A stretch of DNA of 64,000 nucleotides from Taeniopygia guttata. Taxonomy: Eukaryota > Chordata > Aves > Passeriformes > Estrildidae. Of the stretch, positions 37,940-45,984 are shown one piece after another. Position 1 is the stretch's first letter. Each line of letters opens with the position of its first letter. The stretch spans positions 26,058,810 through 26,122,809 of the forward strand of contig NC_133063.1 in the NCBI RefSeq assembly GCF_048771995.1. Direction: 5' to 3'. Under the pieces are notes generated by a model that saw only the letters and a program-made list of their open reading frames with translations, had not been told where the DNA came from and searched no databases. The position numbers and the translations under genes are program-made.

Positions 37940-39441
37940 CTGCCTTTGGAACTGGCTGGAATAGACCTAGAAGTGTTTTACGAATGATTGAAAGCCATTG
38001 CTATCAGGAGCGTGGTGACCCAGATAGAGCTCTCCAAGAAGCAGCAGCTGCACAGGACTGTGGCTGCAGGGAGTGCTCAAGCCTGGCATTAGCTTTGGAA
38101 GACAATGGAAAAGACACCTCTGTGTGATATGAACAGTGGATAACCCGCTCTGCCCAATGGCAGAGCTTGAAGTGGAGGTGGAGAGACTGAGAAGTGTCAG
38201 GAAGTGAAAAAATAGCAGTAAGGTCTCTTCCACCCTGGGAGAAATGCAGTAGATGAAAGCTCAGCGTGGATCAGAGGAGCCTCTTGAGATCAGACTGAAG
38301 GAGGAGACCTGAAAGAAGGTGGCAAATGGGGCCAGGTCCCCTCTCATAGAGGTCAAAGGATCCCTTCACAGTCTACCTTGCCTTCCCAAGAGCCCTTAGA
38401 AAGTAGGTATGAGGGCCTGGAACTTGGCAGATAACAGTGGAGAAGAAGGTCCATCTGAGGGGTCTCCCAGATTAGCATTGGCAGCTAGATGAATCATTAC
38501 TACAGGTAGCAGGAAAAGAAGGCTGTAGTGGGTGATTCCCTACTGAGGGGAACTGAGGACCCTCTGTGCTGAACAAACCCAGCCCACACGGAAGTCTGCT
38601 ACCTCCCTTGGGTAAGGGATACTACCATAAGACTCTCTGGACTAATCCAGTCCACTGATTACTACCCACTGGTGGTTGTGCAGGTTACCAGCGATAACAC
38701 TGATGAGAGAAATGTCAGGATAAAAATAACCCCAGGCCACAACAACCCCTGCAGCATTACAGGCTGGGGCAGAGAGGCTGGAAAGCTGCCTGGTGGAAAA
38801 AGGACATGTGGGTACTGGTCAGTGGTGTCTGAACATAAGCCAACTGTGCCCACATGGTCAAGAAGGCCAAGGGCATCCTGGGCTGTGCCCGCAGCAGTGG
38901 GGCAGCGGGATCAAGGAAAATTCTTCCCCTGAACTGAATGCCAGTGTGGCCACACCTTGAATCCCGCATCCAATTCTGGGCCCTTAAACTCTGGAAGGAT
39001 GCTTATGCTGGAGAGATTTCAGAGAAAGAGACAAAACTGAGGAAGGGTCTGGAGCACAAGCCTGTTGAGCTACAGCTGAGGGAGAAAAGAAAGGTCAGGG
39101 TGAACTTATTGTTCTCCACAACTATATGGAAGATTATAGCCAAGTGAGGGTTGATCTGTTCTCCCACGGATCTAGAGAGAGGATAGGGGGACACTATCTC
39201 AGACTGGACCAGGTGAGGTGCAGGTCACACATTAAGAGAAATGTCTTCCTGGAAAGGTGATTATACATTGGAATGGGCTGCCCAGAGAGGTGGTGAAGTC
39301 ACTGAGCCCAGAGGTGGTTACGGCAAGACTGGATGTGGCACTCAATGCTCTGGTCTAGTCGACATGGTGGCATTCAATCATCGCATGGACTTAATGACCT
39401 CAGAGGTTGTTTCCAACCTAATGGATTCTATGATTCTAATA
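37940..39441 (+). mobile_element. CR1 LINE: ORF1 plus 3' end, ORF2 deleted
   Basis: A plus-strand CR1 copy that preserves the usually lost 5' half. From about 37940 to 38750 it carries ORF1. At about 38755 it jumps into the end-of-ORF2/3' region (AGGCTGGAAAGCTGCC, then AAGAAGGCCAAGGGCATCCT). It ends with the tail GATTCTATGATTCT at 39424-39437. About 2.5-3 kb of ORF2 is therefore absent. The final segment, with 'gacatggtggcattcaatca' and 'gacctcagaggttgtttcca', is a standard CR1 3' ending. The left boundary is approximate, and I found no target duplication. Confidence 0.88.
37990..38750 (+). pseudogene. CR1 ORF1 remnant (GDSL esterase-type)
   Basis: Degenerate first open frame of CR1. In this family ORF1 encodes an RNA-associated protein ending in an esterase-like domain. 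The start region around 38035-38070 resembles the usual ORF1 N-terminus (cysteine-rich, codons reading C-G-C-R-E-C). A charged coiled-coil-like stretch follows at about 38160-38215. The esterase motif V-G-D-S-L-L is readable at 38528-38545, and the conserved downstream E-V-C-Y-L-P block lies near 38594-38611. Frameshifts separate these blocks, so no single frame spans them. The region is cut off inside the esterase domain by the internal deletion. Confidence 0.82.
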
Positions 39442-40683
39442 AAGAATTATAAGTTTATGTTCTGAACTGTTCAGAACAGCATCACTTCTCATTAGTTTTA
39501 TATATGTCCTTAATTATTCTGGTAATAAATTTAGAAGTACCATTCCAACACTTCAAAGTAGCTAACAGCAATAAACTAGTTGCCATGAAAGAGATCATGG
39601 CATGATTTATTTGTTATGCATAACTGTCTGGGAAAACATAAATGAAATTAATAAGTGATCCTTCTGTTGAAAATTACAATTCGTGCAGTTATGGGGTGTA
39701 TCCTCTCTTCCTCCTTTAGACTACTTAAACTGTGATAATTAAGTTAGTGGGAAATTGTGACAGAATCATGCTGATCAACTTAGCAAAGTTTGGAAAATAC
39801 GAAGCAGCTGGTTTTTTTTCCTTTTACCATTAGCATGAGCACTACTGACATGGTGTTTGAAGTGTGCAGCCCTTTTCTCTATTTACTGAGAGTTTCTGCT
39901 CTTGCAATGTTGCCAAACAGTTGCAAAGACCAATACATTGGATATTTACTGCAAATGAGTACCTGATCTGTAGGGACATCTCCATTTATTACGCTAGTTC
40001 CATCAAAACCCAGCCTCTCAGTCCACTGAGATCTACTCTTCTAACAGCTAGCAGCTAACAGCTTGGTCTCTGCTATGCCTCTTCAGATCTTTTTGGGTAG
40101 TATTTTGCTGTAGACAACATGGATTAGAAAAATAATAATTTGAAAAAAATTAATCAGAGAAAAAACATTTCTGGTTTACTTTTGTAAAGTTGAAAATGCC
40201 AAGAAAATTTGTATATTAATAAATTCTTTTTAAAAAAGTAGTTTTGGGTTTTTTTAAATGCAATGGCTTTTTATACTCCTAGATGTTTCTTTGATTTGCA
40301 GATCTCTTCCAAGAACTCACTCTGTGAAACAAACCACAAAGGTGTTAGAAGTCCTGTGAACAAGTAGAGAATCTGAAAGGATGGAAGACATTTCAGAGGT
40401 CCATTAGAGCCTGCCCACCTTCTGAAGAGGGAAACTGGTTAAATCTGTGATGTGTGTTTCTTGAAGCTTTATTTTCAATTTCTAAGGGGATTCATAAGAG
40501 AAAAATTAGACATTCACCTTAGTGAACAACAACAACAAAAATTTTGCAGTCATTTTTTTGTTTCTAGTGTAATGACACCTAGATGTGAGAATCAGACTGG
40601 GATCCTTTGTAGTTGCTGAGCACATGCATCACTAAAGCAAATGTTACAGCTGTGAAGCACTTAATGTCTCAGCAAAAGTAATG
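39442..40683. other. Unique AT-rich sequence, nothing recognised
   Basis: Lies between the CR1 tail and the left target duplication of the provirus. No gene or element is seen. Confidence 0.55.
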
Positions 40684-40687
40684 ATAG
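40684..40687. repeat. Provirus target-site duplication ATAG, left
   Basis: ATAG immediately precedes the TG of the 5' LTR and recurs at 45981-45984 just after the CA of the 3' LTR. A 4-bp duplication is characteristic of gammaretrovirus-like (ERV1) integration. Confidence 0.85.
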
Positions 40688-41348
40688 TGCTATAAACAAA
40701 ACAGCCTGGCTGGGACATTTGGCTTGGGCTAAGTACTGACATTAAAATGTTAATTAGCTAATTGCTCCTGGGAATCACCTACAACCCCACCCACACTAGG
40801 ACTGGGATGCAAAATAATCCAGTAGAATCATGGGAGGGGGTTTTGGGGATGAAAACACCCCTAAATGGAAGGCTGGGCACAGTGGAGGTGTCTGGATGGA
40901 TGTGCTGGTTGGGGAAAAGGGAACCCCATCCCTAGTCTGTGTCCGACCTGTCACCATAACCTACAGAGTACCAGACTGGACTGGGCTGTGGGAAGCAGGC
41001 ACAAAGGAACACATACTTCCTGGCATTACCAGGAGGGAAGGAGAGGGATAGCTGCTGCTGGATTTTAGCAGCAGGCTCTGCACATCCCCTCACCCTTTGG
41101 CTACCAGTGTGCCAGGAGGAAAGGAGAGAGGACGGTCTGCTGGGACTTCAGATACAGACTGCACACCTCTTCACCTCCAGCTACCAGTGTGCCACGGAGA
41201 CTGCAGGGACAGACTCTGCACGCCTTCTCACCCTTCGGCTACCAGAAAAGCTACAACAGCGGGGGCGAGCTCCTTTTGAGCCCCCTGCCGAGCTGACTTT
41301 TCAATAAAGAGCTGAACATTAATAAAGGCGTAGACTGTGTTCATTTCA
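40688..41348 (+). repeat. 5' LTR of ERV1 provirus
   Basis: 661 bp, starting TGCTATAAAC and ending GTTCATTTCA. It aligns end to end with 45324-45980. A polyadenylation signal AATAAA lies at 41303-41308, with a second ATTAATAAAGG a few bases later, close to the 3' end, as expected. The short in-LTR frames (60-73 residues, near-identical in the other LTR) are not genes. Confidence 0.95.
41303..41308 (+). promoter_or_regulatory. Polyadenylation signal in 5' LTR
   Basis: AATAAA 40 bases before the LTR end. The equivalent in the 3' LTR is at 45935-45940. Confidence 0.75.
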
Positions 41349-41351
41349 ATT

Positions 41352-41369
41352 TAGGGGCTCGTCCGGGAT
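41352..41369 (+). other. Primer binding site, tRNA-Pro type
   Basis: Eighteen bases, TAGGGGCTCGTCCGGGAT, three bases after the 5' LTR. This matches the well-known proline-tRNA complementary site of gammaretroviruses except for an A where G is expected at the second base. It is where a host tRNA would prime minus-strand DNA synthesis. Confidence 0.92.
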
Positions 41370-43034
41370 AGCCACACCTGAAAAGGAACCCTGGACAGCT
41401 GGACAGCTCGACCACCTGCTTTGAGGGACCTTCGGGATTTTCTGGCTACCGGACCCTAAGATCAGCGTGAGACGAGCCATGTGGAGGAGCAACGCGAACG
41501 AGCCATGCAGAGGAGCAATGCGGAGGGACGACGGATTGGTGAGAAAAACTGGGAGGCGAGCGAGTGAGTGAATGAGTGAGACGGGGGCCGGCAGCTCAGA
41601 CCCCTGAAGTGAAAGGGACCCGCCAGTACCGCGTTTCCAGACTCCTGGGAAGGGGCCAGCTGGGAACGGGGGGAAGCGAGTAGAACAGAGGAGTGACTGA
41701 GGCATCTCCTTAGAGATAAAGGCCCTCCTCTGGGCATGTGGAGATTCTCTAGGGATAAAGTAAGTCCCTGGCAATCAGGGCAAGGGAGTTGTCCACAGCA
41801 GGGCAGGTGGGATGTCCCTGGCAGGTGGGGAAGGATGTCTTGGCAGGCAGAGGTGTGTCCTGACAGGCACAGGGCATGTCCTAACAGGCAGGAAGGCATG
41901 TCCTGGCAGGCAGAGGGCATGTCCTGGCAGGAAGGGGACATGTTCTGGTAGGCAGGGGGGTGTCCTGACAGGCAAGGGGCATGTCCTAGCAGGCAGGGCC
42001 ATGTCCTGGGAAGAAGAGGGCATGTCCCAGCAGGCAGTGGCAAGCAGGGGGCATGTCCTGGGAGCCAAAGGGCATGTCCTAACAGGCAGGGGGCAGGTCC
42101 TCGCAGGCAGGGGGCATGTCCTAACAGGCAGGAGGCAGGTCCTGACAGGAAGGGGACATGTTCGGGTAGGCAAGGAGCATTTCCTAACAGGCAGGAGGCA
42201 GGTCCTGGCAGGCAGGGGGCTTGTCCTGGCAGGCAGGGAGCATGTCCTGGCAGGCAGGGGGCATGTCCTGGCAGGTAGGGCATGTCCTAACAGGCAGGCA
42301 ACAGGTCTTGGCAAGGTCTTGGCAAGAAGGGGGCGTGTCCTGGCAGACAGGGGCATGTCCTGGCAGATAGGGCATAGGTCCTGGCAAGAAGGGGGCATGT
42401 CCTGGCAGGCAGGGGGCAGGTCCTGACAGGCAGGATCATGTCCTGGCAGGCAGGGCCAGGTCCTGGCAGGCAGGGGGCAGGTCCTGGCAGGCAGGGGGCA
42501 GGTCCTGGCAGGCAGGGTACATGTTCTAGCAGGAAGGAGGCAGGTCCTGGCAGGCAGAGTAAGTAAGCAAGTCCAGAAGCGAGTAGAAAGGCAAGCAGGC
42601 TAAGCCTAGTGGGAGACATAGGTGAGGGACTTGGCCGGAGTTCGAGTGTAAGGCTCGGCAGGACGTTCGACCTTACCGCTGCAGAGAGACCAAGATTCCT
42701 AAGCTTAGTGAGGAGGTTGGGAAAAAGGCCAAGTAAGAACTGGGGCGAGACCTACCTAGGGTCCAAGCCTAGAAAGTCCATCAAGAAGTCCAGAAAGAAC
42801 AGGAAAACAAAAGACAATATATGTGAGTATGATTAGTGGTTATCCTGGGCAAGAGACAGAGATAAATGCCAAGAGTGGGAGGTTAACTAGAAGAGATTAA
42901 GTTCAGTCAAGAGATTTAAAATACTAAGTTGTGGGAAGGAGCCAGATGAACTGTGGTTGCATATCTGTATATTCCATTTTAGAGGGGGCACCATTTAAGG
43001 TATATTTTTTTTCTTTTCTTTTTGAGGCCTGGAA
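41370..43034 (+). other. Provirus leader, unusually long
   Basis: About 1.67 kb between primer site and the gag start, several times the few hundred bases usual in gammaretroviruses. It contains a splice-donor-like AAAG|GTAAGT-type sequence (GTAAGT at 41760-41765), the 21-bp minisatellite, and a purine-rich stretch at 42580-42840. Packaging signals would be expected here but cannot be read by eye. Long frames on both strands come from the repeat. Confidence 0.75.
41763..42560. repeat. G-rich 21-bp minisatellite, about 35 copies
   Basis: A tandem array with consensus close to GGCATGTCCTGGCAGGCAGG plus G. Many units have CAGGTCC in place of CATGTCC. Units vary mainly at the CTGGCA core: by hand I count about five CTAACA, four CTGACA and two CTAGCA units. 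A few units are 19-32 bases. Because 21 is divisible by three and the unit lacks stops, it gives spurious open frames of 204 residues (+) and 207-273 residues (-) with a seven-residue period. The array begins at or just after the splice-donor-like site, and its last unit runs into AGTAAGTAAGC. Confidence 0.92.
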
Positions 43035-43211
43035 ATGGGAACAGGTTATAGCAAAGGAGCGGATCCTTCAAAAGAGAAAGCAAAGAGAATTCCCCCTAAC
43101 AGGCCCTTAGGGCAATTGTTAGACCAATGGGATTCTTGGGATACCAGAAAGGGTCTAGACAAGAGTACAGAAGTATGGCCAAAGTTAAAATTACAGGGAG
43201 AGTGGCCATAG
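43035..43211 (+). pseudogene. gag: gag matrix N-terminal remnant
   Basis: Start codon and 58 codons to a TAG. The product begins M-G-T-G-Y-S, an N-terminal glycine context suitable for myristoylation, as in retroviral matrix proteins that dock Gag at the membrane. A Trp-rich, Leu-rich segment ends in W-P before the stop, resembling the first part of gamma-type matrix. A normal Gag has about 500 residues, so this is a truncated remnant. The start was chosen because of the glycine at position 2 and the fit to the family. Confidence 0.72.
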
Positions 43212-43229
43212 TATGGAACCCAAGATCAG

Positions 43230-43620
43230 TAGATATATAATCATCTAAACCAACACCTGGAAGCCCTAAGATTATATTTGAAGAAAGAAGAAGAAATATC
43301 CAAAACTAAAGCTAGACTTATGGTTGCAGTTGCTCGAGGAAGTATAAGAGCAGGCAGGTCACCAGCACTGCTGTCTAAGTCAAGTTGGAATAGACCAGGG
43401 CTATTACCAAAGAAATAGAGATCAACCATCACCATCATATGAAACAAATAAGAACTTGATTGGCTTTAAAAAACCCGAAGCTTCACAAAGCAACAGGAGG
43501 TGCTATTACTGTAGTGAGATGTGTCTTATGTTTCAGTTTAATGAAGCAATGCATAAAGAACAAGAAGTCTTAGAAGAGATTTCAAGGGGAGATAACTAGG
43601 GGTGTCAGGGGTTCAATAAG
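43230..43620 (+). pseudogene. gag: gag capsid end / nucleocapsid remnant
   Basis: Downstream of the matrix stop, a degraded segment carries a Glu/Lys-rich stretch (about 43265-43345) resembling the end of capsid. A Gln/Arg/Asn-rich linker (about 43385-43500) leads into C-Y-Y-C at 43502-43513, the first half of a nucleocapsid CCHC zinc knuckle, which binds genomic RNA. The His and last Cys of the knuckle are missing, and stops and frameshifts interrupt. Most of capsid is deleted between this and the matrix piece. Confidence 0.65.
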
Positions 43621-43639
43621 CAAAGAGATACTATCAGCC

Positions 43640-43919
43640 ATCAACAAGAGCCCTTGGTAAACTTTAAAGTAAGTCCCCACTATGAAGATTTTGAGTTCCT
43701 AGTTAACACAGAGCCAGATAAGTCCAGGACAAGTTACCAGTAAGAGTCAACATTGGGAAGAAGGTCTGTGAGGTTTTAGGAGTGAAGGGAAAGCCATTTA
43801 AAACATCTATAGCCAAGACTATAAAAATCAAAGGGAATTCTAGACAATTTTTGGCAGACTTTATCTATCTGCCAAATTTAAGAAGTAATCTCTTGGGAAG
43901 AGACTTGCAAGTCCAATGA
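43640..43919 (+). pseudogene. pro: Retroviral protease remnant
   Basis: An aspartic protease that would cut Gag-Pol. The active-site block reads L-V-N-T-E at 43699-43713, where the family has a D-T-G triad. Both the catalytic Asp and the Gly are therefore replaced, through changes consistent with G to A. A frameshift follows near 43720. The C-terminal hallmark L-L-G-R-D-L is intact at 43891-43908, shortly before a TGA at 43917-43919. Reverse transcriptase should start soon after but does not. Confidence 0.8.
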
Positions 43920-43954
43920 AGGGTAAGGATCATCCCACGAGATAAAAAGTAGTT

Positions 43955-45020
43955 CAAGTCATGAATTGATCCACTGGGGAATCCAAAGTTTGTGCGACCA
44001 CTTTTTTACGGGAGAATTTATATATTGCAGCATATGACCTGGCAAAAGCAGTCACAAGAAGGTGTGCGATTTGCCTGAAAACTGACCAAAAGATAATGAG
44101 AAAACAAGTACATGGGGGAAGAAAACTTGCTTTAAGACCTTTCCAGAACATACAAGTAGATTTCACTGAAATGCCCTCTGTGCAGAGGTACAAGCATTTA
44201 CCAGTGATGGTAGATCATCTCACTCACTGGGTGGAGGCTTTCTCAGTGAAAAAGGAAACCGCACAAGATGTTCCAAGAATAATCTTAAAAAATATCATAC
44301 CTTAATACGGGCTAGTCAATAACATTGACTCAGACCGAGGTCCACATTTTGTTGCTCAAACATTGCATCAAGTAACAAAAGCCCTGGGGATAAGGTAGAG
44401 ATTGCACACCCCATGGCATCCTCAAAGCTTGGGAAGGGTAGAAAGGATAAATAGAATTCTTAAAAATGTAATAACCAAATTAATTGAAGAGTCAAAAATG
44501 AATTAGCTCAAGTGTTTACCTCTTGCTCTCTTGCACATCAAAACAAGACCTCAGGTTTCTCCTTATAAAATGACGTTTAGACTCCCTTTTCTAACCACCC
44601 CTTTCAGTACTGCAGATTATTTAAAAGGGGAGGCAGCAACTTAAAAATATTTAAAAATCATAGGAAAATCCCTAGAAGGCCTCAGAAAGAAGGGGCATCT
44701 CCCCCAAGCCTCCCTTCTGAATACCAGTGCCCACAACATCAGTCTCGGGAATTAAGTGTCAATAAAATCCTAGAACACCACCACTCCACTAACCCCCAAA
44801 TTCGAAGGATCTCTCCAGGTGTTACTCACCACAAACACTGCAGTGCGAACCCAAGTGCGGTGTGAACCCAAGAAAAAGGCTGGATCCATATCCCCAGAGT
44901 AAAAGGACCAGGACCACCCCCAGACGCCAGACCAGACTCAACCGGGTCACCCACCTCCTCTTGTGCAGAGATGGTAATTAAGGGACCAGAAGACTTAAAA
45001 TTAACTTTAAAGAAGACTTA
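43955..45020 (+). pseudogene. pol: Retroviral integrase remnant
   Basis: The best preserved gene piece. The zinc-binding region has H-E-L-I-H (43960-43974), then, after a frameshift, C-A-I-C (44063-44074). The catalytic triad is readable in one frame: D at 44159-44161, D at 44333-44335 in S-D-R-G, and E at 44441-44443. The last two are 35 residues apart, the D-35-E spacing of integrases. The C-terminal domain block (W-I-H-I-P-R-V near 44880-44900) ends at a TAG near 45018. In-frame stops occur at 44303-44305, 44396-44398, 44504-44506 and 44642-44644. The junction with protease lacks the entire reverse transcriptase and RNase H. No env follows. Confidence 0.92.
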
Positions 45021-45235
45021 CTAGGAACTGATATACGGTAAGGTGATAATAACCGCTTCTGAGTTAAAGTACCCTCGTCAAAGTTTAAGCACTTTGTAAC
45101 TGTTTAATAAGACGAAGTGCCCTTTAGAGGGTCACCCAACCCACCTCCTCTTGTACATGGACAGTAGTTAAAGAACCAAAAGACTTAAAGGTAACTTTAA
45201 AGAAGACTTGCTAAAAGCTGATATACAAAAGTAAG
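44944..45235. repeat. Direct duplication at the end of pol
   Basis: 44944-45042 and 45129-45235 are diverged direct copies. Both run from GGGTCACCCA through CACCTCCTCTTGT, ACTTTAAAGAAGACTT and CTGATATAC to GTAAG. The unit is about 100 bases, with an 86-base spacer. It covers the integrase C-terminal codons and the place where env would begin, so it may mark the env deletion. Confidence 0.85.
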
Positions 45236-45311
45236 AGAATTACCCAAAGAAGCTAACCCTCAAAAGCCAGAGACTGTAAATTGACGCGGGCTTAAACCCG
45301 ATCAAAGAAAT

Positions 45312-45321
45312 AGAGGAGGGA
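45312..45321 (+). other. Polypurine tract
   Basis: AGAGGAGGGA followed by TT and the TG of the 3' LTR. This is the RNase-H-resistant primer for plus-strand DNA synthesis, in its canonical place. Confidence 0.88.
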
Positions 45322-45323
45322 TT

Positions 45324-45980
45324 TGTTATGAACAAAACAGCCTGGCTGGGACACTTGGCTTGGGCTAAGTACTGACATTGAAATGTTAATTAGCTAATTG
45401 CTCCTGGGAATCACCTACAACCCCACCCCACTAGGACCTGGATGCAAAATAATCCAGTGGAATCATGGGAGGGAGTTTTGGGGATGAAAAACACCCCTAA
45501 ATAGACAAGATGGGCACAGTGGAGGGGGCTGGATGGATGTGCTGGTTGGGGAAAAGGGAACCCCATCCCTAGTCTGTGTCTGACCTGTCACCATAACCTG
45601 CAGAGGACCAGACTGGGCTGTGGGAAGCAGGAGCAAAGGAGACACACTTCCTGGTGTTACCAGGAGGGAAGGAGAGGGGATAGCTGCTGCTGGACTTCGG
45701 CAGCAGGCTCTGCACATCCCCTCACCCTTTGGCTACCAGTGTGCCAGGAGGAAAGGAGAGAGGACGGTCTGCTGGGACTTCAGATACAGACTGCACACCT
45801 CTTCGCCTCCAGCTACCAGTGTGCCACGGAGACTGCAGGGACAGACTCTGCACGCCTTCTCACCCTTCGGCTACTGGAGAAGCTACAACAGCGGGGGCGA
45901 GCTCCTTTTGAGCTCCCTGCCAAGCTGACTTTTCAATAAAGAGCTGAAGATTAATAAAGGCATAGACTGTGTTCATTTCA
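45324..45980 (+). repeat. 3' LTR of ERV1 provirus
   Basis: 657 bp, starting TGTTATGAAC and ending GTTCATTTCA. Compared with the 5' LTR it lacks one 5-base repeat (GGACT near 40980) and differs by scattered substitutions, mostly transitions. The polyadenylation signal is at 45935-45940. It is followed by the ATAG duplication at 45981-45984. Confidence 0.95.
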
Positions 45981-45984
45981 ATAG

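Larger units (their letters stand above)
40688..45980 (+). mobile_element. ERV1 (gammaretrovirus-like) provirus, defective
   Basis: A 5.3-kb endogenous provirus with both LTRs. Order: 5' LTR, proline-type primer site, long leader with a minisatellite, a matrix fragment and nucleocapsid fragment of gag, protease fragment, integrase, a duplicated segment, polypurine tract, 3' LTR. Reverse transcriptase, RNase H and env are absent. Full-length relatives are about 8-9 kb, so roughly half is lost. Assignment to the gamma-like class rests on the 4-bp duplication, the tRNA-Pro-type site and integrase/gag features. By hand count the LTRs differ at about 35 positions, including small indels, out of ~660 (about 5%). 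This indicates an insertion of moderate age. Every reading frame is broken. Confidence 0.93.

Noticed and set aside
41462..42619. Long open frames on both strands (up to 273 residues, heptad-like Pro/Gly/Cys or Gly/Arg/Leu repeats)
   Set aside because: They are produced by the 21-bp stop-free minisatellite. All frames on both strands stay open, there is no start context or homology, and the repeat explains the period of seven residues.
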